Counted from the first letter of the stretch, positions 35,467-45,765 are shown. The stretch: 59,593 bases of DNA from Treponema sp. (GCA_031267675.1 JAIRYT010000082.1:1-59593); one strand, 5' to 3'. A program made the numbers and translations. Notes: a model not told the origin generated them from the letters alone.

Positions 35467-36583
<1,117 letters not shown>

Positions 36584-36609
36584 ACTGCCGGAACCATTGT
36601 TATTGTAAA

Positions 36610-36636
36610 GGCTCCGCTCCAGGCGGGGCCTTTTTT
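36610..36636 (+). terminator. Rho-independent terminator after gap
   Basis: GGCTCCGC (36610-36617) pairs with GCGGGGCC (36623-36630) with one G-T pair, followed by six T residues. It would partly separate gap from pgk. Confidence 0.85.
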
Positions 36637-36668
36637 CCAAAAAGCTGTTATTAAGGAGCAAAAAATAA

Positions 36669-37931
36669 ATGATTAAAACAGTAAAGTCCGTAAACCTCGC
36701 GGGAAAGCGGGTTATTATGCGGGTAGATTTTAATGTGCCGATGAAAGACGGCGTGGTTCAGGATGACACGCGGATTACGGCGGCGCTTCCTACAATCAAT
36801 TATATTCTTGATCAGGGCGTAAAAACCCTTACGCTTATGTCGCACCTGGGCGATCCCGCCAAAGATTCCAAAAAGGCAAAAGAAAAAGCCGAAAAGGACG
36901 GCAAGTCCTTTGACGAAGCGGCGTACATCCGGGGCAGGCACCGCATGGCGCCGATAGCCGCGTACCTTGAAAAAAAGCTGGGCAGGAGCGTGATATTTGC
37001 CGGAGAAGACGGCTGTTACGGAAAAAAAGCGTTTATTGACAGCCAAAAAGACGGTTCGGTAATCATGCTGGAAAACACCCGCTTTCACAAGGAAGAGACA
37101 AGCAAAGACGCCCTGGAGCGGGACAAACTTGCCAAAGAACTTGCCTCGTACGGCGATGTTTTTGTCAACGACGCGTTCGGTACGGCCCACCGGGATCATG
37201 CTTCGACCGCAAGCATCGCCAAATTTGTAACACCGGCGGTCGGCGGTTTCCTTATGGAAAAAGAAGTCCGGTTCCTTGAACCGATTGTTACGAATCCCGA
37301 AAAGCCGCTTGTTGCCATTATTGGCGGCGCAAAAGTGTCAAGCAAAATTGCCGTACTGGAAAGCCTCTTAAAAAACGCCAAAGCCCTGGTAATAGGCGGC
37401 GGCATGGCCTATACCTTTCTTAAAGCCCAGGGACACGAAGTGGGCAAGAGCCTTGTAGAAGACGATCAGATCGGCACCGCAAAAAATATTCTTGAAGCCG
37501 CAAAAAAGGCCGGCGCCGAAATTGTCCTGCCCCTGGATCAGGTTGCCGCGGAAACATTTGACGCGGCGGCAAGTCCGGTGGCAGTGGACAGCAGGGATTT
37601 ACCCGCCAATCTTATGGGTCTTGACGTGGGTCCCAAAACCATCGCCCTGTACAAAAAAGTGCTTGATACGGCAAAAACCATCGTGTGGAACGGACCGGTC
37701 GGCGTGTTTGAATTTGACGCGTTCGCAAAAGGAACCGAAGAAGTGGCAAAGCTTGTCGCCGAAGCAACCGGACGCGGCGCCATTACGGTGGTAGGCGGCG
37801 GCGATTCTGTCGCGGCGGTAAACAAATTCGGCCTTGCCTCAAAAATGAGCCATGTAAGCACCGGCGGCGGCGCAAGTCTTGAGCTGCTCGAGGGCAGGAA
37901 GCTTCCGGGCATCGAAGTGTGCCGGGGCTAA
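36669..37931 (+). CDS. pgk: Phosphoglycerate kinase
   Basis: The 420-residue enzyme transfers phosphate from 1,3-bisphosphoglycerate to ADP. It has the N-terminal RVDFNVP substrate motif, the VSKIAVLESLL region, and the glycine-rich nucleotide loop GGGDSVAA near residue 377. Residues 60-85 (KKAKEKAEKDGKSFDEAAYI) form a loop longer than in many bacterial enzymes. An AAGGAG site lies 10 bases before the ATG. tpiA follows with a short spacer. Confidence 0.97.
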   Translation: MIKTVKSVNLAGKRVIMRVDFNVPMKDGVVQDDTRITAALPTINYILDQGVKTLTLMSHLGDPAKDSKKAKEKAEKDGKSFDEAAYIRGRHRMAPIAAYLEKKLGRSVIFAGEDGCYGKKAFIDSQKDGSVIMLENTRFHKEETSKDALERDKLAKELASYGDVFVNDAFGTAHRDHASTASIAKFVTPAVGGFLMEKEVRFLEPIVTNPEKPLVAIIGGAKVSSKIAVLESLLKNAKALVIGGGMAYTFLKAQGHEVGKSLVEDDQIGTAKNILEAAKKAGAEIVLPLDQVAAETFDAAASPVAVDSRDLPANLMGLDVGPKTIALYKKVLDTAKTIVWNGPVGVFEFDAFAKGTEEVAKLVAEATGRGAITVVGGGDSVAAVNKFGLASKMSHVSTGGGASLELLEGRKLPGIEVCRG

Positions 37932-37942
37932 AGGAGAAAACC

Positions 37943-38692
37943 ATGCGTAATTATTACATCGCGGGAAACTGGAAAATGCACAAGACCCGCGCGGAAGCGG
38001 CGGCTCTTGCCGGTGAACTGGTGAGCGGTCTTAAAGACGGAAAGCATAAATATCTTGTCGCGCCTTCGTTCACCCTGCTCGAAACAGTGGCGCCCCTGGT
38101 AAAAGGCACGAACATCCGCCTGGGCGCGCAGAATATGGCCGCCGAAGAACAGGGCGCGCACACAGGAGAAACATCGGTGCTGCAGTTAAAAGACCTTGGC
38201 GTCCAAACAGTGATCCTTGGTCACAGCGAACGCCGCCATCTTTACAAAGAAGATGACGCGTTGATCAATAAAAAAGTAAAACTTGCCCTGCAGCACGGCC
38301 TTGAAGCGATCCTTTGCATCGGAGAACTTTTGGAAGAACGCGAAGCGGGAAAGGCGGAAGCGGTCTGCGAGCGGCAGACGGTCAAGGGGCTTGAAGGCAT
38401 TCCCGCTTCAAGTCTGTCCGGCATTGTGCTTGCGTACGAGCCGGTTTGGGCCATCGGTACCGGTAAAACAGCCACCCCCGAAGACGCGGACGCGATTCAT
38501 GCCTGTGTACGAAACGTAATCGCCAAACTGTACGGTCAGGCCGAAGCGGACAAGATCATCATCCAGTATGGTGGGTCCGTTAAGGCGGACAACGCCGCCC
38601 GGCTTATGTCAAAAGAAAACATTGACGGCGCGCTTGTGGGCGGAGCGGCCCTTAAGGCCGAGAGCTTTGTGCCTATCGCGAAATTCGGCTAG
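37943..38692 (+). CDS. tpiA: Triosephosphate isomerase
   Basis: The 249-residue enzyme interconverts the two triose phosphates. ATG 37943 (MRNYYIAGNWKMHKT) is preferred to an earlier in-frame start and follows AAGGAG. The catalytic residues are visible: Lys in NWKM (residue 11), His in GHSERR and Glu in YEPVWAIGTG. The chain ends in the usual phosphate-binding loop (GGAALKAESF). It lies 11 bases after pgk, likely co-transcribed. Confidence 0.97.
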   Translation: MRNYYIAGNWKMHKTRAEAAALAGELVSGLKDGKHKYLVAPSFTLLETVAPLVKGTNIRLGAQNMAAEEQGAHTGETSVLQLKDLGVQTVILGHSERRHLYKEDDALINKKVKLALQHGLEAILCIGELLEEREAGKAEAVCERQTVKGLEGIPASSLSGIVLAYEPVWAIGTGKTATPEDADAIHACVRNVIAKLYGQAEADKIIIQYGGSVKADNAARLMSKENIDGALVGGAALKAESFVPIAKFG

Positions 38693-38703
38693 TCTGAAAT
38701 CCG

Positions 38704-38733
38704 CCCGGGCCGGCGGCAAACCGCAGGCCCGGG
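38704..38733. terminator. GC-rich hairpin between tpiA and the DeoR gene
   Basis: CCCGGGCC (38704-38711) pairs perfectly with GGCCCGGG (38726-38733). The genes converge here, and no T run follows, so it may be a bidirectional end or a protein site. Confidence 0.5.
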
Positions 38734-39495
38734 TTACGCGTACACAATTTCCACGCCGTTTTGTTGAAGAAGGTTTTCCCACTGGGGGTTAAGCTTTTGG
38801 TCGGTAATAAGAATATCAACCTGCGAAAAGGGACATATCCGGTAAAAAGCGGGCCGGTCAAATTTGGTGTGATCGCAGAGCAGAATAACTTCCTGCGAGA
38901 CCGTCATCATCTTTTTGCGGACTTCCGCTTCCGCATCCGAATAATCCATCGCGCCGTGGCTTAGCCACATGCCGGTGCAGGAAAAAAAGAGTTTTGCGCC
39001 CCAGTAGGTGGTGATTATTGTTTCGGCCTGATTCCCCACCAGCGAAAGCGACGGTTTGCGGAGCTTTCCCGAAATACCGTACACTTCCACATTGTCAAAC
39101 AGTGCAAGATCCGTAATAACCCGCACGCCGTTGGTAATTACCGTTAAATCTTTTTTGCCGCCCAAAAAATTGGTAAGTTCCTTGGTGGTCGTGGACGAAT
39201 CCATAAAGACGGTGTCCTGATCGGCAATATAGTCCGCGGCGCGGCGGGCAATTTTTTGCTTTGCTTCTTTTTGTTCAATCTCGCGCACAACAAGCGGAAT
39301 ATCTTCGTTAATTCCGTCGATAAGCACCGCGCCGCCATAGGTGCGTTTTACCAGCCCCTGCTTTTCCAGTTTTTCAAGATCCCGCCGTATGCTGGCGGTG
39401 CTCGCCTTAAAACGCTCCGAGAGTAAATTAATGCTTACCGCTTTTTCTTTATGAAGAATCTCGCGTATTGAATTTCGGCGTTCGAGTGTCAACAT
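38734..39495 (-). CDS. DeoR-family transcriptional repressor
   Basis: The 253-residue protein has an N-terminal winged helix (residues 1-56: EILHKEKAVSINLLSERF, then TASIRRDLEKLEKQG), the DeoR type, and a C-terminal sugar-phosphate-sensing domain with DSSTTTKEL near residue 98 and a late CDHTKFDR. Effectors in this family are usually phosphorylated sugars. It is convergent with tpiA, so control of the glycolytic genes is a plausible but untested inference. The ATG is six bases below a TATATT box, with no ribosome site. Confidence 0.9.
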   Translation of the reverse strand: MLTLERRNSIREILHKEKAVSINLLSERFKASTASIRRDLEKLEKQGLVKRTYGGAVLIDGINEDIPLVVREIEQKEAKQKIARRAADYIADQDTVFMDSSTTTKELTNFLGGKKDLTVITNGVRVITDLALFDNVEVYGISGKLRKPSLSLVGNQAETIITTYWGAKLFFSCTGMWLSHGAMDYSDAEAEVRKKMMTVSQEVILLCDHTKFDRPAFYRICPFSQVDILITDQKLNPQWENLLQQNGVEIVYA

Positions 39496-39501
39496 TTATT
39501 A

Positions 39502-39531
39502 AATATAACCTTTTTTTGCGTGATTCGCCAA
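39502..39531 (-). promoter_or_regulatory. Promoter of the DeoR gene, leaderless layout
   Basis: On the minus strand TTGGCG (39531-39526), an 18-base spacer and TATATT (39507-39502) are followed by TAATAA and the ATG. The predicted transcription start is the A of the start codon. The serC promoter diverges from it. Confidence 0.5.
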
Positions 39532-39627
39532 GTCGCAAAAACACCGGAGGTAATCGGTAAATTCTCTTTTTATTCGTAATCTTCGCGGTTAAGGTATACC
39601 AGAAATTGCCGCATAACATTCTGCCCG

Positions 39628-39657
39628 TTGAACAGCGCGGCGCGTTTATGATATAGT
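39628..39657 (+). promoter_or_regulatory. serC promoter, near-leaderless layout
   Basis: TTGAAC (39628-39633), an 18-base spacer and TATAGT (39652-39657). The predicted leader is only three bases before the serC ATG at 39667. Confidence 0.5.
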
Positions 39658-39666
39658 TTTTATATT

Positions 39667-40770
39667 ATGAAGCGAGTGTACAACTTTTCGGCGGGGCCTT
39701 CAATGCTGCCGCTGCCGGTGCTGGAAAAGGCGGCGGCCGAGATGACTGACGCAAACGGATCCGGCCAGTCAGTAATGGAGATGAGCCATCGTTCGGCGGA
39801 TTTTATGCCGATCATCGAACAGGCAGAGGCGCTTTTCCGCGAGCTTATGGGTATTCCCGGCAACTACCGCGTTCTGTTTTTGCAGGGCGGGGCTTCTTTG
39901 CAGTTTGCCATGATTCCCCTTAACCTTGCCTCTGTGGAAACGGGAAACAAGGCGCCCGTTACCCTGGTGGATACCGGCGTGTGGGCAAAAAAGGCGGCCG
40001 ATGAAGCTTCCAAATACGCGGAAGTAATTATCGCCGCTTCGTCAAAGGATAAGGCGTATACCTATATCCCTTCCGCGCCGCCTCCCGCGTCCGGGAGCGC
40101 CTATTATCACATCACCTGGAATAATACCATTGTGGGAACGCGCTGGCCCGCAATACCCGATACGGGCGGTGTTCCCCTGGTGGCCGATATTTCCAGTTCA
40201 ATTTTGAGCGAAGCAATTGATGTAAGCCGTTTTGGAATTCTTTACGCGGGCGCGCAAAAAAATCTGGGGCCTGCGGGAACAACCGTGGTTATTATCCGCG
40301 AAGATCTTGCCGGCAGGGCGCCCTCCTGGGTTCCCGCAATGCTCCGCTACGACATCCACTGCAAAGAAGCTTCCCTGTACAATACGCCTCCCTGTTACGG
40401 GATATACATCATCGGCCTGGTTTTGCAATGGCTAAAAGATTCGGGGGGCGTGGACGCGATTGCGCGGGTAAACCGCAAAAAAGCGGCCCTGCTTTATGAG
40501 TATCTGGATTCCAGCAAAAGCTTTTTTTCTCCGGTAGAAAAGCAAAGCCGCAGCCTTATGAATATTCCCTTTATTCCGCGCGAAACCGATCCGGCAAAAA
40601 AAACCGCCGTTGAAAAACGTTTTGTAAAAGAAGCGGCGGCAGCGGGCCTGGTAAATCTGGCCGGCCACCGGCTTGTCGGCGGAATGCGGGCGAGTATTTA
40701 CAACGCCATGCCCGTTGAAGGAGTCCAGGCGCTGCTGCGTTTTATGGAAGCGTTCGAAAAGTCACTGTAG
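39667..40770 (+). CDS. serC: Phosphoserine aminotransferase
   Basis: The 367-residue PLP enzyme converts phosphohydroxypyruvate to phosphoserine with glutamate as donor. N-terminal YNFSAGPSMLP is the family signature, and Lys198 in GAQKNLGPAG should form the PLP Schiff base. C-terminal GGMRASIYNAMP is also typical. Length is normal. serA follows 14 bases later, giving the first two steps of serine synthesis from the glycolytic intermediate; no serB is seen in the window. The start seems almost leaderless. Confidence 0.97.
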   Translation: MKRVYNFSAGPSMLPLPVLEKAAAEMTDANGSGQSVMEMSHRSADFMPIIEQAEALFRELMGIPGNYRVLFLQGGASLQFAMIPLNLASVETGNKAPVTLVDTGVWAKKAADEASKYAEVIIAASSKDKAYTYIPSAPPPASGSAYYHITWNNTIVGTRWPAIPDTGGVPLVADISSSILSEAIDVSRFGILYAGAQKNLGPAGTTVVIIREDLAGRAPSWVPAMLRYDIHCKEASLYNTPPCYGIYIIGLVLQWLKDSGGVDAIARVNRKKAALLYEYLDSSKSFFSPVEKQSRSLMNIPFIPRETDPAKKTAVEKRFVKEAAAAGLVNLAGHRLVGGMRASIYNAMPVEGVQALLRFMEAFEKSL

Positions 40771-40784
40771 CATAAGGAATCATC

Positions 40785-41969
40785 ATGTACCGTATTAAAA
40801 CCATGAATAAAATATCACCCCTGGGAATTGAATTGTTTTCCGGCGGTAAATACGAAGTAGGCGCGGATGTTTTACAGCCCGACGCTATCCTGGTTCGCAG
40901 CGCCGATCTGCACAAGGTGGAACTGCCGCCGTCGGTGCTCGCCATTGCCCGCGCCGGAGCGGGGGTAAACAATATTCCCCTGGCCGCCTGCAGCGAAAGA
41001 GGTATTGTCGTATTTAATACCCCCGGCGGCAACGCCAACGCGGTCAAGGAATTGACAATAGCGGCGCTGCTTCTTTCGTCGCGGAATATTTTGGGCGGCT
41101 GGAACTGGGCGGGAACCCTGGGCGAAAAAGACGATTCGATAAGCGAGCGGGTCGAAAAAGAAAAAAGCTCCTTTGAAGGCCCCGAACTAAAAGGCAAAAC
41201 CCTGGGCGTTGTCGGCCTGGGAGCTATCGGTGTTATGGTAGCCAACGACGCTGTCGCCCTGGGAATGAACGTTGCCGGATACGATCCCTATATTTCGGTA
41301 GAAGCGGCCTGGAATCTTTCACGCTCGGTAGAACGGGCCGACACGCTGGAGGAGCTGCTTGCCCGCTCTGATTATATCACCCTTCATCTTCCCCTGGGCG
41401 ACGGTACGCGCGGCCTTATTGACAAGGCAAAACTGGCCCTGTTAAAGCCGTCTTCCCGCCTTGTTAATCTTTCGCGGGGAGCGCTCGTACAGGAAAGCGC
41501 CGTTATCGAAGCGCTGGAAGCGGGAAAACTTGCCCGCTATATTACCGATTTTCCTTCGGCCGCGCTGCTTGCCTGTAAAAACGCGGTGTGCATTCCCCAT
41601 TTGGGCGCGTCAACCCCGGAAGCCGAAGACAACTGCGCCATTATGGCGGTACGGCAGCTTATCGATTTTTTGGAAACAGGAACCGTGCGGAATTCGGTCA
41701 ACTTTCCCAAATGCAAACTTGAGTTCCGCTCTCCCTGCCGCCTTTTGGTTGCCAACCGCAATATACCCAATATGGTGGGGCAGATTACCACGATTCTTGC
41801 CGGCGGCGCAATCAACATTACCGATTTAATCAATCATCATCTGGGCGAGTACGCCTATAACATTATTGACACCGAACAACCCATTCCCGCAAATCTGGTA
41901 GAAGAAATTAAATCGATTGACGGAATTGTACGCGTCCGGGAATTATCCGCCGGCGCGGTCCGCCGGTAA
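40785..41969 (+). CDS. serA: D-3-phosphoglycerate dehydrogenase with ACT domain
   Basis: The 394-residue enzyme begins serine synthesis. The NAD-binding Rossmann loop reads GVVGLGAIG near residue 144, and the catalytic His lies in the late PHLGAST segment. A C-terminal ACT domain (residues about 318-390, LVANRNIPNMVGQITTILAG) suggests feedback by serine. It is of the short class, without the extra domain of longer forms. AAGGAA supports the ATG. It converges with the DUF1015 gene 24 bases away. Confidence 0.96.
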   Translation: MYRIKTMNKISPLGIELFSGGKYEVGADVLQPDAILVRSADLHKVELPPSVLAIARAGAGVNNIPLAACSERGIVVFNTPGGNANAVKELTIAALLLSSRNILGGWNWAGTLGEKDDSISERVEKEKSSFEGPELKGKTLGVVGLGAIGVMVANDAVALGMNVAGYDPYISVEAAWNLSRSVERADTLEELLARSDYITLHLPLGDGTRGLIDKAKLALLKPSSRLVNLSRGALVQESAVIEALEAGKLARYITDFPSAALLACKNAVCIPHLGASTPEAEDNCAIMAVRQLIDFLETGTVRNSVNFPKCKLEFRSPCRLLVANRNIPNMVGQITTILAGGAINITDLINHHLGEYAYNIIDTEQPIPANLVEEIKSIDGIVRVRELSAGAVRR

Positions 41970-41993
41970 ACCGGCGGGCTGGCGCGGAGTGGC

Positions 41994-43247
41994 CTAAAGG
42001 TTAATTCGTCTGCATTCCAGGTAAAAGCGCTTTTCAGAGGATTCCCCCAGCGAAAAACTTTTTCGGGGCAGGGGGCCGCCCGCCACGGTTTGAAAAAGAT
42101 TTTCCCTGGGAAAGGGCGGCAGCAGTATGCCTACCGCGCCCACGGCGGCAATGCGGGCAACTTCTTCCGCGCCGTGAATATAGTCGATTGTTGCCGCCGG
42201 ATGACTTTTTAAAAAGTCGTCCAGCGCGTTTTGCAGCGGTTCCACCGCAAGACCGCCGGCATCTGTTTCAACCACGCGCTCGCGGCCCCGCGACACAAGG
42301 CGGTAGCTGACCGGAGCGTCATCCGGGGACGGCCGGCTTCTAAAACCGGGGAGCGCCCTGAGCGCTTCGTATACTTCGTCAAGCGAAGTATTAAACAGAA
42401 CGCGGTGAATCGGCTGGAAACTTAACGCGGGATCATGAAGATTTTCCACCTCAACCAGCGCCCAGCGGGCGGGATGATTTTCAATGCCGTCCTCATCCGC
42501 GCGCGCGCGTTTGTATTCGTTCCAGACCGCCCCGGCGGCGGCCAAAGAATGATTGCCGTCGCCCATCGCATAAAGAAACGGAGAATGCGCGGCAAGTGTT
42601 TCAAGTCCGCCGGCCAAAAATTCCAGGTCGTCTTCGCGGTCCAAAAGCCAGCCCCGTACGCGCCCGGCGTTGAACAAGAGCGGGCTGTCATAACAGGGGT
42701 CCCTTTGACGCGCGCGTTCCCCCAGGGCGGGAAGCAGTTTATTTTCGCGGTCGTCGATCAGCACCAGAATATGCGGCGTTTCAAGCGGCGCGCCTCGGCG
42801 TGTTTCCATACGGGCCGTTATGCGCTCGGGAACCGTTCCTTCTGTTGGACGAATAAGCGTCCGGCTGTCGTCCTCCCAGCGGTAACATTCCAGATCCAGC
42901 GCAAGAATCAAACCCCGGCGGTTCCTGTTATACGGAGTATCCCGTTCCACATAGACACAGCCTGTATGCGGAACAAGATCGTTTTCAAGGGCCGACGCCA
43001 TGGCGCGCTGAATTGAATTAATCCGTTCCTGCCGCCGATCTTCCAGGTATGCTTCGGGAAAAATAAAACGCAGCGTCGAGGGAGCGTCCCCTACAAGGCG
43101 TTCCGCGTTTTCCCAAAACGAGCGATCCTGCGTGTACTGATCGCAGGCAATAAGCGCCCATTTTTGTAAATCAATCCCCTCCCGGGGAAGCAGTATTTCG
43201 GGAATAGCGGCCCCCAGGGCGGCAAATCGTTCGCGCAAAACGCCCAT
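41994..43247 (-). CDS. DUF1015-family protein
   Basis: The 417-residue protein matches the DUF1015 pattern: AALGAAIPEILLPREGIDLQ at the N-terminus, DQYTQDRSFWE, and a later MGDGNHSLAAA with Asp, Gly and His in a possible catalytic loop. Related families have a ParB/SerK-like nucleotide-binding fold, but I cannot confirm that here. Its ATG overlaps the glyS stop codon by one base (TAATG), so the two are co-translated. It converges on serC-serA. The context points to serine or glycine metabolism. The reaction is unknown. Confidence 0.85.
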   Translation of the reverse strand: MGVLRERFAALGAAIPEILLPREGIDLQKWALIACDQYTQDRSFWENAERLVGDAPSTLRFIFPEAYLEDRRQERINSIQRAMASALENDLVPHTGCVYVERDTPYNRNRRGLILALDLECYRWEDDSRTLIRPTEGTVPERITARMETRRGAPLETPHILVLIDDRENKLLPALGERARQRDPCYDSPLLFNAGRVRGWLLDREDDLEFLAGGLETLAAHSPFLYAMGDGNHSLAAAGAVWNEYKRARADEDGIENHPARWALVEVENLHDPALSFQPIHRVLFNTSLDEVYEALRALPGFRSRPSPDDAPVSYRLVSRGRERVVETDAGGLAVEPLQNALDDFLKSHPAATIDYIHGAEEVARIAAVGAVGILLPPFPRENLFQTVAGGPLPRKSFSLGESSEKRFYLECRRINL

Positions 43248-44623
43248 TATGGCGCAAACCGTTTGTACGCCTTGATTTCGCCGCGTATTTTTGCGGCAAG
43301 CGAAGCGCGCGGCACGCGCACCTGCTCCATCGAATCACGAAAGCGCAGGGTTACTGTTCCGTCTTCTTTGCTTTGGTAATCGACGGTAATGCAGAACGGG
43401 GTGCCCGCTTCGTCCTGACGGCGGTAACGCCTGCCAATTGCGCCGCTTTGATCATAATCGGTGCTAAAGTCTTCTTTTAGTTCGGTGCGGATTTCGGCGG
43501 AAAGTTCCGCAAGGCCGTCTTTTTTCATGAGCGGAAGCACCGCGACGGTAACAGGCGCAAGATTGGGATGAAAGCGAAGCACCGTACGCCAATCGTCTTC
43601 GTTCCCCTTGTCGGCAACTTTTTCTTCGTCATAGGAATCGCAGAGCACCATAAGCACGTTCCGCGTAAGCCCCGCGGATGTTTCGATAATAAACGGAATA
43701 TAACGCTCGTTGGCGTTGTCCTGATCAATGTACTGCAAATCCTTGCCCGAAAATTCGGTGTGGCGCGTAAGGTCGTAATTTGTCCGGTTGTGGACGCCTT
43801 CAAGTTCCCGCCAGCCCATGGGAAACAGATACTGAATGTCGTAGGCGTCTTTGGCATAGTGGGCCAGCTCGTCAGAACCATGTTGATGCCAGCGAAGGTG
43901 ATCCATTTTTACGCCAAGCTTGTCATAGTACGCCCAGCGCCGTTTCTTCCATTCATTAAACCATTCTTCGTCGCTCCCCGGCTTGACAAAAAACTGCATC
44001 TCCATCTGCTCAAATTCGCAGGTACGAAAGATAAAATTCTTTGTTACAATTTCGTTGCGAAAGGCCTTTCCAATCTGGGCAATTCCAAAGGGAATTTTCA
44101 TGCGGTTCGACTGAATAATATTTTTATAGTTTACATAAATTCCCTGCGCCGTTTCGGGGCGCAGATAAATGATCGCGGCGCTGTCTTCCGCGGGGCCGAT
44201 GTGCGTCTTGAACATAAGGTTGAATTTTCGGGTGTCGGTAAGTTCGCCGCCGCATTCGGGGCACTTTTTTGCCGCAAGATTTTCTTCGCTGATCATGTCG
44301 GCGCGAAAACGCGACTTGCACTTTTTACAGTCAACCAGCGGGTCGGTAAAATTTTCTACATGCCCCGACGCCTCCCAGGTGCGCGGATGCATCAGTATTG
44401 CCGCGTCAAGGCCTACAATATTTTCGTGCAGCTGCGTCATCTCTTTCCACCAGGCCTGCGCGATACGGTTTTTTAGCTCGACGCCCAAAGGACCGTAATC
44501 CCAGGCGCCGTTTTGCCCGCCGTAAATTTCCGACGATTGAAAAACAAAACCGCGCCGTTTGGCAAGGCTGGTGATTTTTTCCATGGTCGCGGGACCCTGA
44601 TATTCGCTTAATTCTTCGGACAT
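43247..44623 (-). CDS. glyS: Glycyl-tRNA synthetase (alpha2 type)
   Basis: The 458-residue class II enzyme charges tRNA-Gly as a homodimer. Motif 2 is visible in FRNEIVTKNFIFRTCEFEQM, and two CxxC pairs form a zinc-like knuckle near residues 97-123 (CKKCK; CPECGGE). Its single-chain form matches the eukaryote/archaeal-type GlyRS found in several bacteria. AAGGAG precedes the ATG. The DUF1015 gene follows, overlapping one base. Confidence 0.95.
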   Translation of the reverse strand: MSEELSEYQGPATMEKITSLAKRRGFVFQSSEIYGGQNGAWDYGPLGVELKNRIAQAWWKEMTQLHENIVGLDAAILMHPRTWEASGHVENFTDPLVDCKKCKSRFRADMISEENLAAKKCPECGGELTDTRKFNLMFKTHIGPAEDSAAIIYLRPETAQGIYVNYKNIIQSNRMKIPFGIAQIGKAFRNEIVTKNFIFRTCEFEQMEMQFFVKPGSDEEWFNEWKKRRWAYYDKLGVKMDHLRWHQHGSDELAHYAKDAYDIQYLFPMGWRELEGVHNRTNYDLTRHTEFSGKDLQYIDQDNANERYIPFIIETSAGLTRNVLMVLCDSYDEEKVADKGNEDDWRTVLRFHPNLAPVTVAVLPLMKKDGLAELSAEIRTELKEDFSTDYDQSGAIGRRYRRQDEAGTPFCITVDYQSKEDGTVTLRFRDSMEQVRVPRASLAAKIRGEIKAYKRFAP

Positions 44624-44651
44624 TTATGCTCTCCTTTTTATGTACCGGTAA

Positions 44652-44680
44652 ATTGTACCAAAAAACCGCCGCTTTGTCAC
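44652..44680 (-). promoter_or_regulatory. glyS promoter
   Basis: On the minus strand GTGACA (44680-44675), a 17-base spacer and TACAAT (44657-44652). The -35 lies inside one copy of a 22-base direct repeat. The predicted leader is about 22 bases, with AAAGGAG. Confidence 0.5.
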
Positions 44681-44739
44681 GCACTGGAGTTTACAAAACA
44701 AGCTGTTACAGAAACATCGCCGCTTTGTCACGCACTGGA
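44667..44739. repeat. Direct repeat of 22 bases, two copies
   Basis: The copies (44667-44688 and 44718-44739) begin CGCCGCTTTGTCACG and are identical, with 51-base spacing. Each contains TTGTCA, which can serve as a -35 on one strand, and TGTCAC, which gives GTGACA on the other. The left copy overlaps the glyS promoter and the right one the radical SAM promoter. Confidence 0.85.
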
Positions 44740-44770
44740 CTAATCTGTCATAAAACCGGATGATCACGCA

Positions 44771-45688
44771 ATGGCAGATGAATATTCGTGCGAACTTTGC
44801 CCCCGGTCATGCGGCGTAAACCGCGGGGAACGGAAAGGCGCGGGGTATTGCAAAGAAAGCGCGGAACTGCGTATCGCGTTTGCCGGACTCCACCAGGGCG
44901 AAGAACCGGTCCTGACCGGCGCGCATGGTTCGGGAACCGTTTTTGTAAGCGGCTGCAACCTTGGCTGTAATTTTTGCCAGAACCATCAAATAAACGGTCG
45001 CGCCGCCCCCGCGCTGGGACGCGCGGTAAACGAAGAGGAATTTACCGGCATCTGCGCGGCCCTGCAGGAGCGCGGCGCGGCCAACATAAACATTGTCACC
45101 GGCAGTCACGCCATTCCCGCTTTGGCGCGCGTAATCCGGGCAGCCAGGGACGGAATCGCCGTTCCCTTTTTGTGGAATTCGTCAGCATACGAAAAAGAAA
45201 CTTCATTGCGGATGCTCGGCGGTCTTGTCGATATTTTTTTACCTGACCTAAAAACCCTGGACAGCGATCTGGCCGGCCGTTACTTTAACGCGCCCGATTA
45301 TCCCAAAGTCGCCGCCGCGGCGGTACTCCGGATGATTCAGTTGGCGGAAGCAACGAGCGCCCGCGTCATCGTGCGCCATCTTGTTCTGCCGGGCGAACTT
45401 GCCTCGACCCGGCAGGTGCTCCGCTGGTTTGCAGAAAACGCCGTAAACCGCGCCCTTCTTTCGCTGTTGTTCCAGTTTACGCCGTGTGCGGACGCGCCCT
45501 CCCGCCCGGTGAACAAAAAAGAATACGACCAGGTGATAGGCTGGCTGGAAGAATTCGGCATCGAAGACGGCTTTTGCCAAAATTTGACAGACGAAAATAC
45601 CGGCTGGCTCCCCGACTTTGAAAAGTCCAATCCGTTTCCCTCCGATTTATCGATCCCGGTCTGGCACTGGCGCGATGGATTTATATAA
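44771..45688 (+). CDS. Radical SAM protein, PflX-like
   Basis: The 305-residue protein carries the radical SAM cluster CNLGCNFCQN at about residues 59-68, ahead of a nucleotide-binding barrel. An N-terminal cysteine set (CELCPRSCG and YCKES) suggests a second metal or iron-sulfur site. The layout matches the PflX/COG1313 group, related to activating enzymes of glycyl-radical proteins. No glycyl-radical partner is nearby. It is divergent from glyS. The start ATG has no strong ribosome site. Confidence 0.85.
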   Translation: MADEYSCELCPRSCGVNRGERKGAGYCKESAELRIAFAGLHQGEEPVLTGAHGSGTVFVSGCNLGCNFCQNHQINGRAAPALGRAVNEEEFTGICAALQERGAANINIVTGSHAIPALARVIRAARDGIAVPFLWNSSAYEKETSLRMLGGLVDIFLPDLKTLDSDLAGRYFNAPDYPKVAAAAVLRMIQLAEATSARVIVRHLVLPGELASTRQVLRWFAENAVNRALLSLLFQFTPCADAPSRPVNKKEYDQVIGWLEEFGIEDGFCQNLTDENTGWLPDFEKSNPFPSDLSIPVWHWRDGFI

Positions 45689-45703
45689 CGATTCTATTTT
45701 CCG

Positions 45704-45732
45704 TTGAATATGCCGCCGTAAACCGCTATAGT
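45704..45732 (+). promoter_or_regulatory. recO promoter
   Basis: TTGAAT (45704-45709), a 17-base spacer and TATAGT (45727-45732). The predicted leader of about 27 bases contains GGAGG (45751-45755), 10 bases above the TTG start at 45766. Confidence 0.55.
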
Positions 45733-45765
45733 GAACGGATGTTTATGTACGGAGGATGCTGATTC

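Noticed and set aside
43568-44476. Long plus-strand open frame of 302 codons opposite glyS
   Set aside because: It is antisense to a clear glycyl-tRNA synthetase and has no recognisable domain.
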